Of a stretch of 51,598 nucleotides of DNA, positions 40,914 through 49,915 are shown piece by piece. This DNA is from Holdemanella hominis (GTDB lineage: Bacteria; Bacillota_I; Bacilli_A; Erysipelotrichales; Erysipelotrichaceae), in contig NZ_JACRWH010000007.1 of assembly GCF_014306155.1 (NCBI RefSeq), forward strand, positions 1 through 51,598, given 5' to 3'. A model generated the notes under the pieces. It did no database searches. It was not told where the DNA came from and saw only the letters and a program-made list of their open reading frames with translations. Each line of letters starts with the position of its first letter. Within the stretch, counting starts at the first letter, position 1. A program made the position numbers and the translations under genes.

Positions 40914-41414
40914 ATGAATATAGATAAAAAGATAATAATGGGTGTAAGAAATAAGGATGCGGATGCGAAGAAAGAGCTTATTTCATTGACTCGAAATCAT
41001 TTGGTACAAACAATTTATAAGCGTTATATTGGCTTAGAGGAAAAAGAAATCAATGACATCTTACAGGCAACGTATACATACGCATTTATGAATATGGATA
41101 AATTGAGTGATGATAAGAATTTTTTGAAGTGGATCACGGTTTTGTTGAATAAACAATTGCGTGAGTATATGCAGGCTAAAGAACATACAGGTGTAACTAC
41201 GGCTTTACGCGGCTTGCCTAAATATCGACAATTGGATGTGGATGATTGTTTAAATGAGATGCCAGAAAATCAAAAGACAGTGACAATCATGCATTGTCTA
41301 GGAAAATTGAAAGAGAAGGATATCGCAAATCGTTTAAAGATGAGTGAAGAGGGAGTGGCTCGTTTGTTGAAGAGTGGTAAACAAAAAGTAAAGGATGTAT
41401 TAGATAAGAAGTGA
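40914..41414 (+). CDS. Small sigma-70/ECF-like protein
   Basis: A 166-residue protein with an RNA polymerase sigma-like layout. A region 2-like helical half spans about residues 1-95 (L-I-S-L-T-R-N-H-L-V-Q, and F-L-K-W-I-T-V-L-L-N near 72-81). A region 4-like helix-turn-helix spans about 115-160: C-L-G-K-L-K-E-K-D-I-A-N-R-L-K-M-S-E-E-G-V-A-R-L-L. No anti-sigma factor is next to it. It may be an ECF sigma factor or a sigma-like regulator; targets are unknown. Confidence 0.65.
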   Translation: MNIDKKIIMGVRNKDADAKKELISLTRNHLVQTIYKRYIGLEEKEINDILQATYTYAFMNMDKLSDDKNFLKWITVLLNKQLREYMQAKEHTGVTTALRGLPKYRQLDVDDCLNEMPENQKTVTIMHCLGKLKEKDIANRLKMSEEGVARLLKSGKQKVKDVLDKK

Positions 41415-41443
41415 CAATGATATTTATTATTGTCCTTTTTTTT
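41413..41443 (+). terminator. Terminator of the sigma-like gene
   Basis: GACAAT (41413-41418) / ATTGTC (41429-41434) followed by eight or more T residues after CC. The right arm overlaps the -35 of the next promoter. Confidence 0.7.
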
Positions 41444-41469
41444 GATTTCGCATAAAATGTAAGCATATG
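41430..41469 (+). promoter_or_regulatory. Promoter placed 8 bases before the ATG of the ArAE-type gene
   Basis: TTGTCC (41430-41435), 17-base spacer, TAAAAT (41453-41458), eight bases, ATG at 41467. A leader of 0-2 bases is expected; no ribosome binding site is seen. Confidence 0.45.
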
Positions 41470-42468
41470 AAAAGAGAAACAAAAAGAGTATTGATACTAT
41501 CACTTAAAATAGGCGTAGGAAGTGCCATCGCAATTATATTAGCCTACTTTTTTAAGTTGGATAATCCAACAAGTGCTGGAACGATTGCACTATTGTCTTT
41601 GTTGACGACAAAGTGGGGGACGGTGAAGCTTGTTCTTAGAAGAATTTCCACATTCTTTGTGACAATTCTATTCTGTTTTATTTTCTTTGAACTTATTCCA
41701 AGCCATTGGATAGCCTTTGGGCTTGTGATTGCGTGCTTAGTTGGGTACAGTGAGAAAATGAAATGTCAGAATACTTTAAGTGTAAATGCGATGATTGCGG
41801 TGCATTACTTGAGTTATTTGGATTTTAGTCTTCACTTCATGATGAATGAGTTTTATTTGATTTTAATTGGTGCCATTATCGCATTCTTATTGAATTTGGT
41901 TCATGATTATAGTGGAGAAGAAGAGTATTTGAATTCTTGTATGATTTATATGGAGGACAAGATTCAGAGCTTGATGTATCAAATTGTTCATTATATTCAA
42001 AGTGAGGAAAGAAATACAACAATTTGGAAAGAATTAGAGGATATTAAAGAGCAAGCTGAAAAATATATTCATATTGCGATGGAATATCAGGATAATACGT
42101 TTACGAATTTGCCAGATTATTATATTCGTTATTTTGAGATGCGTGCTTTACAGTGCGATATTCTGCATATGCTGCATTATAAAATTCGAAAGATTCGTGA
42201 AATGCCAAAAGAGGCGCATGAATTGGCGAATTATATTGAATATTTAATTCCGTTTATTCATGAAAAAAATGATCCTCAGCCTCAAATTAGTTCGCTTCAT
42301 AAAATGTTGAAAGACAAACAGAGTGAGGCTCTTCCTGAAAGTCGAATTGAATTTGAATCAAAGGCGATGCTTCTACATATTTATATGGATTTAGAAGAGT
42401 TTTTATACACAAAGAAGAAGTTTATTGATCAAACGACAGAGGAACAGAAAAAATTGTATTGGAGATGA
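41467..42468 (+). CDS. Aromatic acid exporter (ArAE_1/DUF939) family membrane protein
   Basis: A 333-residue protein. About four membrane segments fill residues 10-145, typical of FUSC/ArAE-like proteins, with A-G-T-I-A-L-L-S-L near 39-47. The rest is a cytoplasmic helical domain rich in Glu and Lys. The family is proposed to export aromatic acids or similar anions; no substrate has been shown for close relatives. It overlaps the region before the MscS gene, so the two are probably one operon. Confidence 0.78.
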   Translation: MKRETKRVLILSLKIGVGSAIAIILAYFFKLDNPTSAGTIALLSLLTTKWGTVKLVLRRISTFFVTILFCFIFFELIPSHWIAFGLVIACLVGYSEKMKCQNTLSVNAMIAVHYLSYLDFSLHFMMNEFYLILIGAIIAFLLNLVHDYSGEEEYLNSCMIYMEDKIQSLMYQIVHYIQSEERNTTIWKELEDIKEQAEKYIHIAMEYQDNTFTNLPDYYIRYFEMRALQCDILHMLHYKIRKIREMPKEAHELANYIEYLIPFIHEKNDPQPQISSLHKMLKDKQSEALPESRIEFESKAMLLHIYMDLEEFLYTKKKFIDQTTEEQKKLYWR

Positions 42469-42473
42469 TTTGG

Positions 42474-43244
42474 ATGAAATCAATTGTTATTGTTACTATT
42501 GGTTCTGTTATAGTTTCTATTGGAATCTATAAAGGAATTCGTAAAGTATTATATAAAAAGGATGTCACAAATAAGGCAAGTTTTGCCAGATTAATAAAAT
42601 ATGTTTTGGTTTTTATTAATGGAATGATTTTTCTTGGACAATTTGAACAGACCAAACCTATTATGTCCTATCTTGCTGCATCCAGTGGAGTGGTTGCCTT
42701 AGTTTTAGGTGTTGCTGCTAAAGATGCCTTTGGAAATCTATGTAGTGGTTTAATGATTTTAACATTTAAACCATTTGTAGAGGGCGATTTAATTAAAGTC
42801 AATCAAGGTGAATTGATTGGGTATGTTGAAAGTATTCGTTTTCGTCATACGATCATTCGTACGTATGAAAGTAATCGTATTATTGTGCCAAACTCAACAT
42901 TGAATTCGGCTACGATTGAAAATGCATTTTTTCAGGATGCGCGAAAGAATAACTATTTAGAAATTGAGGTTTCTTATGGAACGAATATTGATTTGGCGAT
43001 AGATATTTTAAAGAGTTTAGTTGAAAAGACAATGGGAGAATATGATATTGAAAGTGAAACTCCAATTGAAGTAAAAGTAATCAATTTTTCTACAACCGGC
43101 ATTGATCTACGTGTTGTTGTTCCAAGTAAGACAAGTCTAGATGGTTTTGATATGCTCGCAAAGATTCGTTATGAACTTGTTAAAGAGTATGAAAAAGCCA
43201 ATATTCATTTTGGAAATTATTCAGTAGAGGTAAGTCAATCATGA
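42474..43244 (+). CDS. MscS-family mechanosensitive channel
   Basis: A 256-residue small-conductance channel. Two or three membrane segments at the N-terminus end in the pore-lining helix A-A-S-S-G-V-V-A-L-V-L-G-V-A-A-K-D-A-F-G. The beta domain follows (F-V-E-G-D-L-I-K-V near 103-111, I-V-P-N-S-T-L near 141-147), then an alpha/beta C-terminus. It releases solutes during osmotic downshift. The start is taken at 42474 because GGAG lies 9 bases before it; TTG at 42459 would overlap the previous gene. Confidence 0.92.
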   Translation: MKSIVIVTIGSVIVSIGIYKGIRKVLYKKDVTNKASFARLIKYVLVFINGMIFLGQFEQTKPIMSYLAASSGVVALVLGVAAKDAFGNLCSGLMILTFKPFVEGDLIKVNQGELIGYVESIRFRHTIIRTYESNRIIVPNSTLNSATIENAFFQDARKNNYLEIEVSYGTNIDLAIDILKSLVEKTMGEYDIESETPIEVKVINFSTTGIDLRVVVPSKTSLDGFDMLAKIRYELVKEYEKANIHFGNYSVEVSQS

Positions 43245-43786
43245 TAAAAGTATATACAGAAGTATTGGGATTTAATAATTTAATGTATCGATACATGAGT
43301 TTACCTAACTCATTATCTTTAGCGGATTTAGCTTATTATACATTAGCGTCTTATTTGTCTGAAGAATATGCGGACTTTGTGATTGAAGTGAATGGTATCC
43401 CTTTTGTATGCCCAAATTGTGAGGATGAACAATTTAATAAGTTACCTTGTGCTTCATCAATCCAGCCTGATTTCAAAGAGGGAGATACATTTAAGATGGT
43501 TTATGATTTAGAAGAGCCTTTTGAGATTGAAATTCAAGTTGAAAAAGTGGATGATATAGAAGAAGGTGCGAATGTGATCAATGGTCGTGGCTTTGCGATA
43601 TGGGATGGTTTTAAAGAGTTTCAGGATTATTATTATCAGTCCATGGAATTGTTTAAAGAATATGTCGAAGCCAATGAGATGAGTCTTTCGGATTTTCCAG
43701 TAGATGAAGATTTAGATATCGTTGAATTGAATAAGGTGTTGGAATATAACTTTGAAGAATTAAAAGATGTGTATGAGGGTGAGTAG
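43241..43786 (+). CDS. Uncharacterised protein with weak similarity to plasmid pRiA4b ORF-3 family
   Basis: A 181-residue acidic protein with no signal or membrane segment. The order of features (Y-R-Y-M-S-L-P-N-S-L-S-L-A-D-L-A-Y, then E-G-D-T-F-K-M-V-Y-D-L near 85-95) is like the pRiA4b ORF-3 fold, where a G-D-x-F-x-Y-x-Y-D motif is common. One C-x2-C pair is near residue 64 (C-P-N-C). It overlaps the MscS gene by 4 bases and abuts the next gene. No function can be given. Confidence 0.6.
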   Translation: MIKVYTEVLGFNNLMYRYMSLPNSLSLADLAYYTLASYLSEEYADFVIEVNGIPFVCPNCEDEQFNKLPCASSIQPDFKEGDTFKMVYDLEEPFEIEIQVEKVDDIEEGANVINGRGFAIWDGFKEFQDYYYQSMELFKEYVEANEMSLSDFPVDEDLDIVELNKVLEYNFEELKDVYEGE

Positions 43787-44404
43787 ATGAAAGTATATGA
43801 AATGAGTTTTCGTGACATGAATCAGAAAATGGTGGAAATCCATGGCATGAAAATGGTTAAGCTTTTAGAGAAGATGGGGTTAAAGCTAGATAATCTATAT
43901 GGTGCATTAATGTATGGTTATATCGATCATAATGCGGGTTTTATTTTTGAAATCGTAGCTTTGGAAACAAAGAAACGCAATATTGAATACCGCATTGTAC
44001 CGATTGGTGTATCGTGCAAGATTCCTCGTTTTGATGTGCAGGAAATGGATATTCAAATCTTGGATAATGTAAATGTGGAATTGTTCCAGGATAAGATTGA
44101 TATGGTTGAAAAGGCCACAGAAGTTTCTAAGGAATTAGAAGAACTTCGTTTATATAAAGAGTTGGATCCATCAAGACATTTAGAGTATCCAGATGATATC
44201 ATGGTTTATTTTCTAGACGAAGGAAAAGATGTAGAGGCATGTTGGGTTCGTCTGGAAGGAATACAAGATGGAAAGATGTATGGAACAGTATTAACGGCTT
44301 TACATCAGAATTTTGGTGTAAAAGAAAAGGATACAATTTATTTTGGCATGACAGAAATGGAAGATCACAAATTGGCGTGTGTATGGGTGAAAGAAGATGA
44401 ATAA
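43787..44404 (+). CDS. Uncharacterised cytoplasmic protein
   Basis: A 205-residue protein, acidic, with no membrane segment or known motif I recognise. It begins directly after the previous stop (position 43786) with GGGTGAG overlapping that stop as the ribosome binding site. It overlaps the next gene by 8 bases. Together with its neighbour it may form a small unit with MscS, but nothing in the sequence shows what it does. Confidence 0.6.
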   Translation: MKVYEMSFRDMNQKMVEIHGMKMVKLLEKMGLKLDNLYGALMYGYIDHNAGFIFEIVALETKKRNIEYRIVPIGVSCKIPRFDVQEMDIQILDNVNVELFQDKIDMVEKATEVSKELEELRLYKELDPSRHLEYPDDIMVYFLDEGKDVEACWVRLEGIQDGKMYGTVLTALHQNFGVKEKDTIYFGMTEMEDHKLACVWVKEDE

Positions 44405-45671
44405 AGAGGATTCATTATATTCGATTTATGTACAAATATTAAAAGAAGAATTAGTGATGGCTATGGGTTGTACAGAGCCTATTGCGATTAGTTATGCGTG
44501 TGCTAAGGCAACGCAAGTGCTAGATCATTTACCAGATCGTATTGTTGTTAAGGCAAGTGGCAGTATTATAAAAAATGTTAAGAGTGTGATTGTACCTCAT
44601 ACAAATGGCTTAAAAGGGATTGAAGTTGCAGCTGCTGCAGGAGCTCTATATGGGGATGCCGACGCAAAACTAGAAGTGCTTTCTAGTGCAACACGTGAAC
44701 AAATTGAAGAATTGCCTGAATATGTTCAAAATACAAATATTACCGTGCAGCACATTGAACAAGGGCATGTATTCGATTTAGAAATCCATGTGTATTATGA
44801 ACAAGAACACGCCAGTGTTCGTATTGTAGATACGCATACGAATATTGTACAAATTGAAAAAAACTGGCAAGTTATTTTTGAAGATAAGACGACGAGTTTA
44901 GAACTTAAAGCCGATCACAGTGCTTTGATTATGAAACAGATTTGGGATTTTTCACAAACTGTGGATATTGATGATGTAAAAGAAATACTAGATCGTCAAA
45001 TCGCTTGTAACATGGCCATCGCAAATGAGGGGATTCATAATTCGTATGGTGCAAACATTGGTCATGTGATCTTGAATATGGATTCAGATTGTGTAAAGAC
45101 AAGGGCCAAAGCTTATGCGGCGGCTGGATCCGACGCAAGAATGAATGGGTGTGAACTTCCAGTTGTGATCAATTCAGGAAGTGGAAATCAGGGGATTACT
45201 TGTTGTGTGCCTGTTGTTGTGTATGCCAAAGAATTAGATTGTACGCAAAAACAATTGTATCGTGCTTTGGTTTTGTCCAACTTAACAGCTATTTACATTA
45301 AAACAGGTATTGGTACTTTATCGGCATTTTGTGGTGCTGTTAGTTCTGGAGCTGCTGCGGGTGCTGGTATTGCCTATTTACATAATGGAACCTATAAAGA
45401 AATTCAGCATACGATTGTCAACGCATTAGCCATCCTTTCGGGTACGATTTGTGATGGGGCTAAGGCTAGTTGTGCAGCTAAGATTGCTTCTAGTGTAGAT
45501 GCTGGTATTATGGGGTACTATATGTATAAAAATAAGCAACAATTCTATGCAGGCGATGGAATCGTTGCTCATAGTGTGGATGAAACAATTCAAAATATTG
45601 GAACACTTGGTTCTCAAGGAATGCTTCAAACGAATGATAAAATTATTGAGATGATGATTTCTTGCGATTAA
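44397..45671 (+). CDS. cyuA: L-cysteine desulfidase / serine dehydratase alpha family (CyuA, UPF0597)
   Basis: A 424-residue member of the UPF0597 family (CyuA, YhaM). Conserved stretches are G-C-T-E-P-I-A near residues 24-30, H-T-N-G-L-K-G near 62-68, N-S-G-S-G-N-Q-G near 260-267 and I-C-D-G-A-K-A-S-C near 350-358; the Cys residues ligate a 4Fe-4S cluster in this family. CyuA breaks cysteine into H2S, pyruvate and ammonia; serine dehydratase activity is also reported for relatives. Its last 29 bases overlap the end of the convergent LacI gene. Confidence 0.85.
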   Translation: MNKEDSLYSIYVQILKEELVMAMGCTEPIAISYACAKATQVLDHLPDRIVVKASGSIIKNVKSVIVPHTNGLKGIEVAAAAGALYGDADAKLEVLSSATREQIEELPEYVQNTNITVQHIEQGHVFDLEIHVYYEQEHASVRIVDTHTNIVQIEKNWQVIFEDKTTSLELKADHSALIMKQIWDFSQTVDIDDVKEILDRQIACNMAIANEGIHNSYGANIGHVILNMDSDCVKTRAKAYAAAGSDARMNGCELPVVINSGSGNQGITCCVPVVVYAKELDCTQKQLYRALVLSNLTAIYIKTGIGTLSAFCGAVSSGAAAGAGIAYLHNGTYKEIQHTIVNALAILSGTICDGAKASCAAKIASSVDAGIMGYYMYKNKQQFYAGDGIVAHSVDETIQNIGTLGSQGMLQTNDKIIEMMISCD

Positions 45672-46674
45672 AAGTAGATAAGCGAATGATTAACTGTGGT
45701 TCATATTCCATATGGACGATACGTTTTCGTTCGCTTTTTGTTTGTTCTAAAAGAATATCAACGGCTTCTTTTCCTTTTTCACAAGCACCGTGGTCTACCG
45801 TGGTCAATTGTATTTGAGGAAAATCGGCTTCAGGAATATTGTCAAATCCGGCTACACTTGTTTTAATGTTGTGATCTTTTAAACAGGCTACGATGCCTAA
45901 GGCTGTCATGTCATTATTTCCAATATAGGCATCGTATTTATCACTTAAGATTTGTTTCGTTAAACGATACCCATTTTCGTATTCTCTTTTTTCGATGGGG
46001 TATAATTCAAATTGTTTAGACGAGTTAAAAAATACTTGTGTATTTGACAAGACACTTTTAACTCCTTCATATCTTTCGTTTCGCCCAATTTCCGTTGTAT
46101 CTAATGGACTTGATATATACGCAATCTTTTTGTGTCCTAACTGTTTTAAATGGGTACCTAATAATTTACCACATTTAAAACTGTTGAGTTCGATGGAATC
46201 ACAATCAAGTTTTTTTGGTTTATCCCCGATAATAATGCACGGTATTTGTTTGGAAAGTGTATTCCATTCATCAACAAATTTTGGGGGATATAGAAGAATG
46301 ATTCCACATGGTTTTAATAGTTTTAAGTTGGAAAGGGCGTGCTTTTCAAGATCATCTTTTCGCAATGTAGAAATAGTAAAGATTTGTGTTTTTGTCTTAC
46401 TCGCCTGTTCAATGATACTTGAAACAACCATAGAATAATACGAATTGGATAAGTTGGAACAAATCACGACAATCGTATTTTTTGCGTTTGAATACCTTTT
46501 TTTAACTTCTGGCTTTTTATATCCCATTTGTTTGGCTGTCTTTTTGACGAGATTTACTGTTTCTTCTTTGAAAGATACATTCTTATTCTCACTTAGAATC
46601 ATAGATACAGTGGATTGCGATACATTTGTGGCTTGGGCAATATCGCGTGTAGTTACTTTATTTCTTTTTCCCAT
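45643..46674 (-). CDS. LacI-family transcriptional regulator
   Basis: A 343-residue repressor: helix-turn-helix T-T-R-D-I-A-Q-A-T-N-V-S-Q-S-T-V-S near residues 7-23, the hinge, then a periplasmic-binding-protein-like ligand domain (I-V-V-I-C-S-N near 69-75; G-N-N-D-M-T-A-L near 253-260). The usual N-x-T-V-S is S-T-V-S. AGAGG precedes the ATG. It is divergent from the GlpA-like cassette, which it probably controls through palindromes in the shared gap. The effector is unknown. Confidence 0.9.
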   Translation of the reverse strand: MGKRNKVTTRDIAQATNVSQSTVSMILSENKNVSFKEETVNLVKKTAKQMGYKKPEVKKRYSNAKNTIVVICSNLSNSYYSMVVSSIIEQASKTKTQIFTISTLRKDDLEKHALSNLKLLKPCGIILLYPPKFVDEWNTLSKQIPCIIIGDKPKKLDCDSIELNSFKCGKLLGTHLKQLGHKKIAYISSPLDTTEIGRNERYEGVKSVLSNTQVFFNSSKQFELYPIEKREYENGYRLTKQILSDKYDAYIGNNDMTALGIVACLKDHNIKTSVAGFDNIPEADFPQIQLTTVDHGACEKGKEAVDILLEQTKSERKRIVHMEYEPQLIIRLSTFNRKKSSSQ

Positions 46675-46696
46675 AATAAACCTCTTTTGATTTATT

Positions 46697-46798
46697 TTGA
46701 TTAATAAATCGATTACTAATCAAATCATTAATCGATATCTATTTTTATCTTACACCATTTTATTTGATTGTCTAGCTATTAATCAATATTTTGATTAA
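46697..46798. promoter_or_regulatory. LacI-type operators between the regulator and the GlpA-like cassette
   Basis: A perfect palindrome TTAATCAATATTTTGATTAA at 46779-46798 lies upstream of the plus-strand cassette. A second, spaced pair TTGATTA (46697-46703) / TAATCAA (46717-46723) flanks a palindromic AATCGATT (46707-46714) next to the regulator's start. These share the TTGATTA half-site. Confidence 0.6.
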
Positions 46799-46871
46799 TA
46801 AAATGGACTTTTTTACACATTTGAAATGAAATATAAATAAGCGTATCGTAACTTTGAAAGAGGTGCGAACT

Positions 46872-48302
46872 ATGTACGATTGTATAATAATTGGAGCGGG
46901 TATCAGTGGATGCTCTTTAGCTTTTGAATTGAGTAAATATAGTGGAAAAGTATTGTGGTTAGAAAAAAATAATGATGTGGCCGATGAAACAACTAAGGCC
47001 AATAGTGCAATTATTCATGCGGGCTATGATCCAGAGCCAAATACTTTGATGGCAAAATATAATATTTGGGGTAATAAAATTATTCCTTCTTTATGTAAAG
47101 ATTTAGATGTTCCATGTAAGAATATTGGTTCTTTGGTTGTTGGATTTAGTGAAGAGGATGATAGGACCATTGAAATGTTATATAAGCGTGGTGTACAAAA
47201 TGGTGTTGAAAATCAGCGTATTATTAAACAGCCTGAGCTATCTGTTATGGAACCCAATTTAAATTCAGACTGTACAAGCGCTTTATATGCGCCAAGTGCA
47301 TGTATTATCAATCCTTGGCAGTTTGCGATCGCATTAAGTGAAGTGGCAATTCAAAATGGTGTAGAGCTTCGTTTGAATGAAGAGGTTACGAGTATAAAAA
47401 AAGATGGAGATATCTTTATTGTGAATGATACATACAAAGCTCCATTGGTTGTAAATTGTGCGGGTGTTATGTGTGATCATGTAACTGGACTTATTAAGAA
47501 ACCAGATTATAAGATTACGCCAAACAAAGGAGAATATTATTTATTAGATAAGTCACAAGGAAACATGGTTCATCATGTTATTTTCCAATGCCCTACAAAG
47601 ATTGGTAAGGGTGTATTGGTAGCTCCTACAGTAGATGGAAACTTAATTGTGGGTCCTACAAGTACAAATACGGATGCGGATGATTATTCGACAACGTCTG
47701 CAGGATTAAAAATAATTCGTGAAAATGCGGTTAAATCCGTACCGAATATGAAGCTTCAAGAAAATATTCGTACGTTTGCGGGATTGCGTGCAAGAAGTGA
47801 TACAAAAGATTTTATTATTGGCGAAGATAAAGATATACATAATTTCTTCTTGATTGCCGGAATGGCAAGTCCAGGCTTAAGTAGTGCGAGTGCAATCGCA
47901 TTAGACATTGTGAGAATGATGCAGGAAAAAGACTATTTCTTAAATTTAAAAAAGAATTATGTTTCTACAAGAAAAGTAGTTCGTTTTAAAGAAATGTCAC
48001 ATGAACAAAGAAAAGAATATATTGAAAAACATCCTGAGTATGGTCGTATTATTTGTCGTTGTGAAACCATTAGTGAGGGAGAGATCCTTGATGCGATTCG
48101 TCGAAGTCCCAAACCAGTTAGTTTAGATGGAATCAAACGTCGATGTAATGCTGGCATGGGAAGATGTCAGTCAGGATTCTGTGGACCTAGAGTCCAGGAA
48201 ATTCTAGCTAATGAGTTGGGTGTTAGTCAGTTAGATATTGTTTTGGATAAGAACGGTTCTTATATTTTGTGTGGAAGAACAAAGGAGAATGGTGATGAAT
48301 AA
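46872..48302 (+). CDS. GlpA-like FAD-dependent oxidoreductase with BFD-type iron-sulfur domain
   Basis: A 476-residue flavoprotein: FAD site I-I-G-A-G-I-S-G near residues 6-13, D-A-O family core (I-I-H-A-G-Y-D-P near 47-54, V-N-C-A-G near 198-202), then from about 395 a (2Fe-2S) BFD-like domain with I-C-R-C-E-T and G-R-C-Q-S-G-F-C-G. This is the GlpA architecture, oxidising glycerol-3-phosphate or a related hydroxy acid. No GlpC subunit is present. AAAGAGGTG is before the ATG. The substrate is inferred only by family. Confidence 0.85.
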   Translation: MYDCIIIGAGISGCSLAFELSKYSGKVLWLEKNNDVADETTKANSAIIHAGYDPEPNTLMAKYNIWGNKIIPSLCKDLDVPCKNIGSLVVGFSEEDDRTIEMLYKRGVQNGVENQRIIKQPELSVMEPNLNSDCTSALYAPSACIINPWQFAIALSEVAIQNGVELRLNEEVTSIKKDGDIFIVNDTYKAPLVVNCAGVMCDHVTGLIKKPDYKITPNKGEYYLLDKSQGNMVHHVIFQCPTKIGKGVLVAPTVDGNLIVGPTSTNTDADDYSTTSAGLKIIRENAVKSVPNMKLQENIRTFAGLRARSDTKDFIIGEDKDIHNFFLIAGMASPGLSSASAIALDIVRMMQEKDYFLNLKKNYVSTRKVVRFKEMSHEQRKEYIEKHPEYGRIICRCETISEGEILDAIRRSPKPVSLDGIKRRCNAGMGRCQSGFCGPRVQEILANELGVSQLDIVLDKNGSYILCGRTKENGDE

Positions 48303-49557
48303 TAGGTATGATGTAGTAGTCATCGGTGGTGGCCCTGCTGGTCTTGCCAGTGCAATCGCCGCAAGACAAAATGGTGCCAAGTCCGTTTTGATTATTGAGC
48401 GTGATAAGGAACTTGGTGGGATTTTAAATCAGTGTATTCATAACGGTTTTGGCTTACACCACTTTAAAGAGGAATTAACAGGTCCTGAATATGCAGGAAA
48501 GTATATTGATGAAGTTGATAAAACAGATATTGATATCTTATTGGATACAATGGTAATTGAGATTACGCCAGATAAAATGGTGTATTGTTCAAGTAGTATT
48601 CATGGATATTTAATGATACAGGCTAAATCTATTATTTTAAATATGGGTTGTCGTGAAAGAACACGTGGTGCAATTGCGATTCCAGGAACTAGAGCTTCTG
48701 GTGTGTTTACGGCAGGTGCAGCTCAGCGATATGTAAATATTGAAGGGTATATGCCAGGTAAAAGAGTTGTGATTTTGGGTAGTGGTGACATTGGTTTAAT
48801 TATGGCGCGAAGAATGACTTTGGAGGGCGCAAAAGTTTTAGCTGTTGTTGAGGTTATGCCGTACTCAAATGGTTTGAATCGTAATATTGTTCAGTGTCTA
48901 CATGATTATGATATTCCATTGTATTTAAGTCATACAATTACGGATATTGTGGGTAAGTCTAGAGTGGAAAAGGTTGTTGTTTCTAAGGTGGATGAAAATA
49001 GAAATCCAATCGAAGGAACAGAAATGGAATTTGATTGTGACTGCGTATTGTTGTCTGTTGGATTGATTCCAGAAAATGAGTTGTCAAATGATTTAGGGAT
49101 TGAAATGGATTCTAGAACACATGGCCCTATTGTTTATGAAAATATGGAGACTTCTATGGAAGGGGTATTCGCATCAGGTAATGTTGTGCATGTGCATGAT
49201 TTAGTGGATTTTGTAAGTTTGGAAAGTGAAACGGCTGGAATGGGTGCTGGTCGATATGTTTCAAATGGCGAAGTATCTAAGGATCGTTTCGTAAGGACGA
49301 TAAATGGAGATAATATTTCGTATGTAGTTCCTCAATATATTCGTAAGGATAATGTAGAAAAGAGTGTTGAGCTTTCTTTCCGTGTAAGAAGACCAACGCA
49401 ACAGGTAAATATTGTCGTGAAGGATGGGGATACAATCATTGCGAAATTTAAAAAGGAACATGTGATTCCAAGTGAAATGGAGAAGATATCAATTCCTAAA
49501 ATATTGCTTGAAAAGGCAGATAAAGAATTGGTTGTATCTATTGAGGAGGATGCGTAA
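48295..49557 (+). CDS. FAD/NAD-dependent oxidoreductase of the DUF1667 cassette
   Basis: A 420-residue pyridine nucleotide-disulfide oxidoreductase-type flavoprotein: G-G-G-P-A-G-L-A near residues 11-18, N-M-G-C-R-E-R-T-R-G near 116-125, and the second dinucleotide site L-G-S-G-D-I-G near 161-167. A single Cys-rich N-terminal N-Q-C-I-H-N-G-F-G replaces a C-x4-C redox pair. It overlaps its predecessor by 8 bases and the DUF1667 gene by 1. In many Bacillota these three genes form one complex. AAAGGAG sets the start at 48295. Confidence 0.85.
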   Translation: MNNRYDVVVIGGGPAGLASAIAARQNGAKSVLIIERDKELGGILNQCIHNGFGLHHFKEELTGPEYAGKYIDEVDKTDIDILLDTMVIEITPDKMVYCSSSIHGYLMIQAKSIILNMGCRERTRGAIAIPGTRASGVFTAGAAQRYVNIEGYMPGKRVVILGSGDIGLIMARRMTLEGAKVLAVVEVMPYSNGLNRNIVQCLHDYDIPLYLSHTITDIVGKSRVEKVVVSKVDENRNPIEGTEMEFDCDCVLLSVGLIPENELSNDLGIEMDSRTHGPIVYENMETSMEGVFASGNVVHVHDLVDFVSLESETAGMGAGRYVSNGEVSKDRFVRTINGDNISYVVPQYIRKDNVEKSVELSFRVRRPTQQVNIVVKDGDTIIAKFKKEHVIPSEMEKISIPKILLEKADKELVVSIEEDA

Positions 49558-49901
49558 TGAGAGAGTTAATTTGTATAACATGTCCTAAGGGTTGCCATTT
49601 AAAGGTTGATGAAGAAAATGATTATAAAGTAACTGGAAATGGTTGTCCTAGAGGTGCAATCTATGGAAAGAAAGAGTGTACGCATCCAACTCGTGTTGTG
49701 ACAAGTACTGTGAAAATTGTGGGTGCTGAGATTGAAAGATTGAGCGTGAAAACCAACGGGGATATTCCAAAGGAAAAGATTTTTGATGTGATGAAGGAAT
49801 TGAACCGTGTGGTTGTGAAGGCACCTGTGCATCGTGAAGATGTAATTGTTTCTGATATTTGTGGTACGGGTGTTGATTTAGTTGCGACGAAAGACTTATA
49901 A
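49557..49901 (+). CDS. DUF1667 domain protein
   Basis: A 114-residue protein with C-I-T-C-P-K-G-C near residues 6-13 and G-N-G-C-P-R-G-A near 27-34, the four cysteines typical of DUF1667 (probable iron-sulfur or metal site). It completes the GlpA-like/FAD/DUF1667 set and may be the electron-passing part. It starts at the last base of its predecessor's stop codon (TAATGA). The next operon's promoter lies in its 3' end. Confidence 0.88.
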   Translation: MRELICITCPKGCHLKVDEENDYKVTGNGCPRGAIYGKKECTHPTRVVTSTVKIVGAEIERLSVKTNGDIPKEKIFDVMKELNRVVVKAPVHREDVIVSDICGTGVDLVATKDL

Positions 49902-49902
49902 T
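49873..49902 (+). promoter_or_regulatory. Promoter of the TPP riboswitch operon
   Basis: TTGATT (49873-49878), 18-base spacer, TATAAT (49897-49902), within the end of the DUF1667 gene. Transcription would begin about 10 bases before the riboswitch. Confidence 0.6.
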
Positions 49903-49915
49903 ATTGCTGTTAAAA

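Noticed and set aside
46854..46871. An earlier start of the GlpA-like protein at 46854
   Set aside because: It would begin within the AAAGAGGTG ribosome binding site; the ATG at 46872 aligns with the FAD-binding start.
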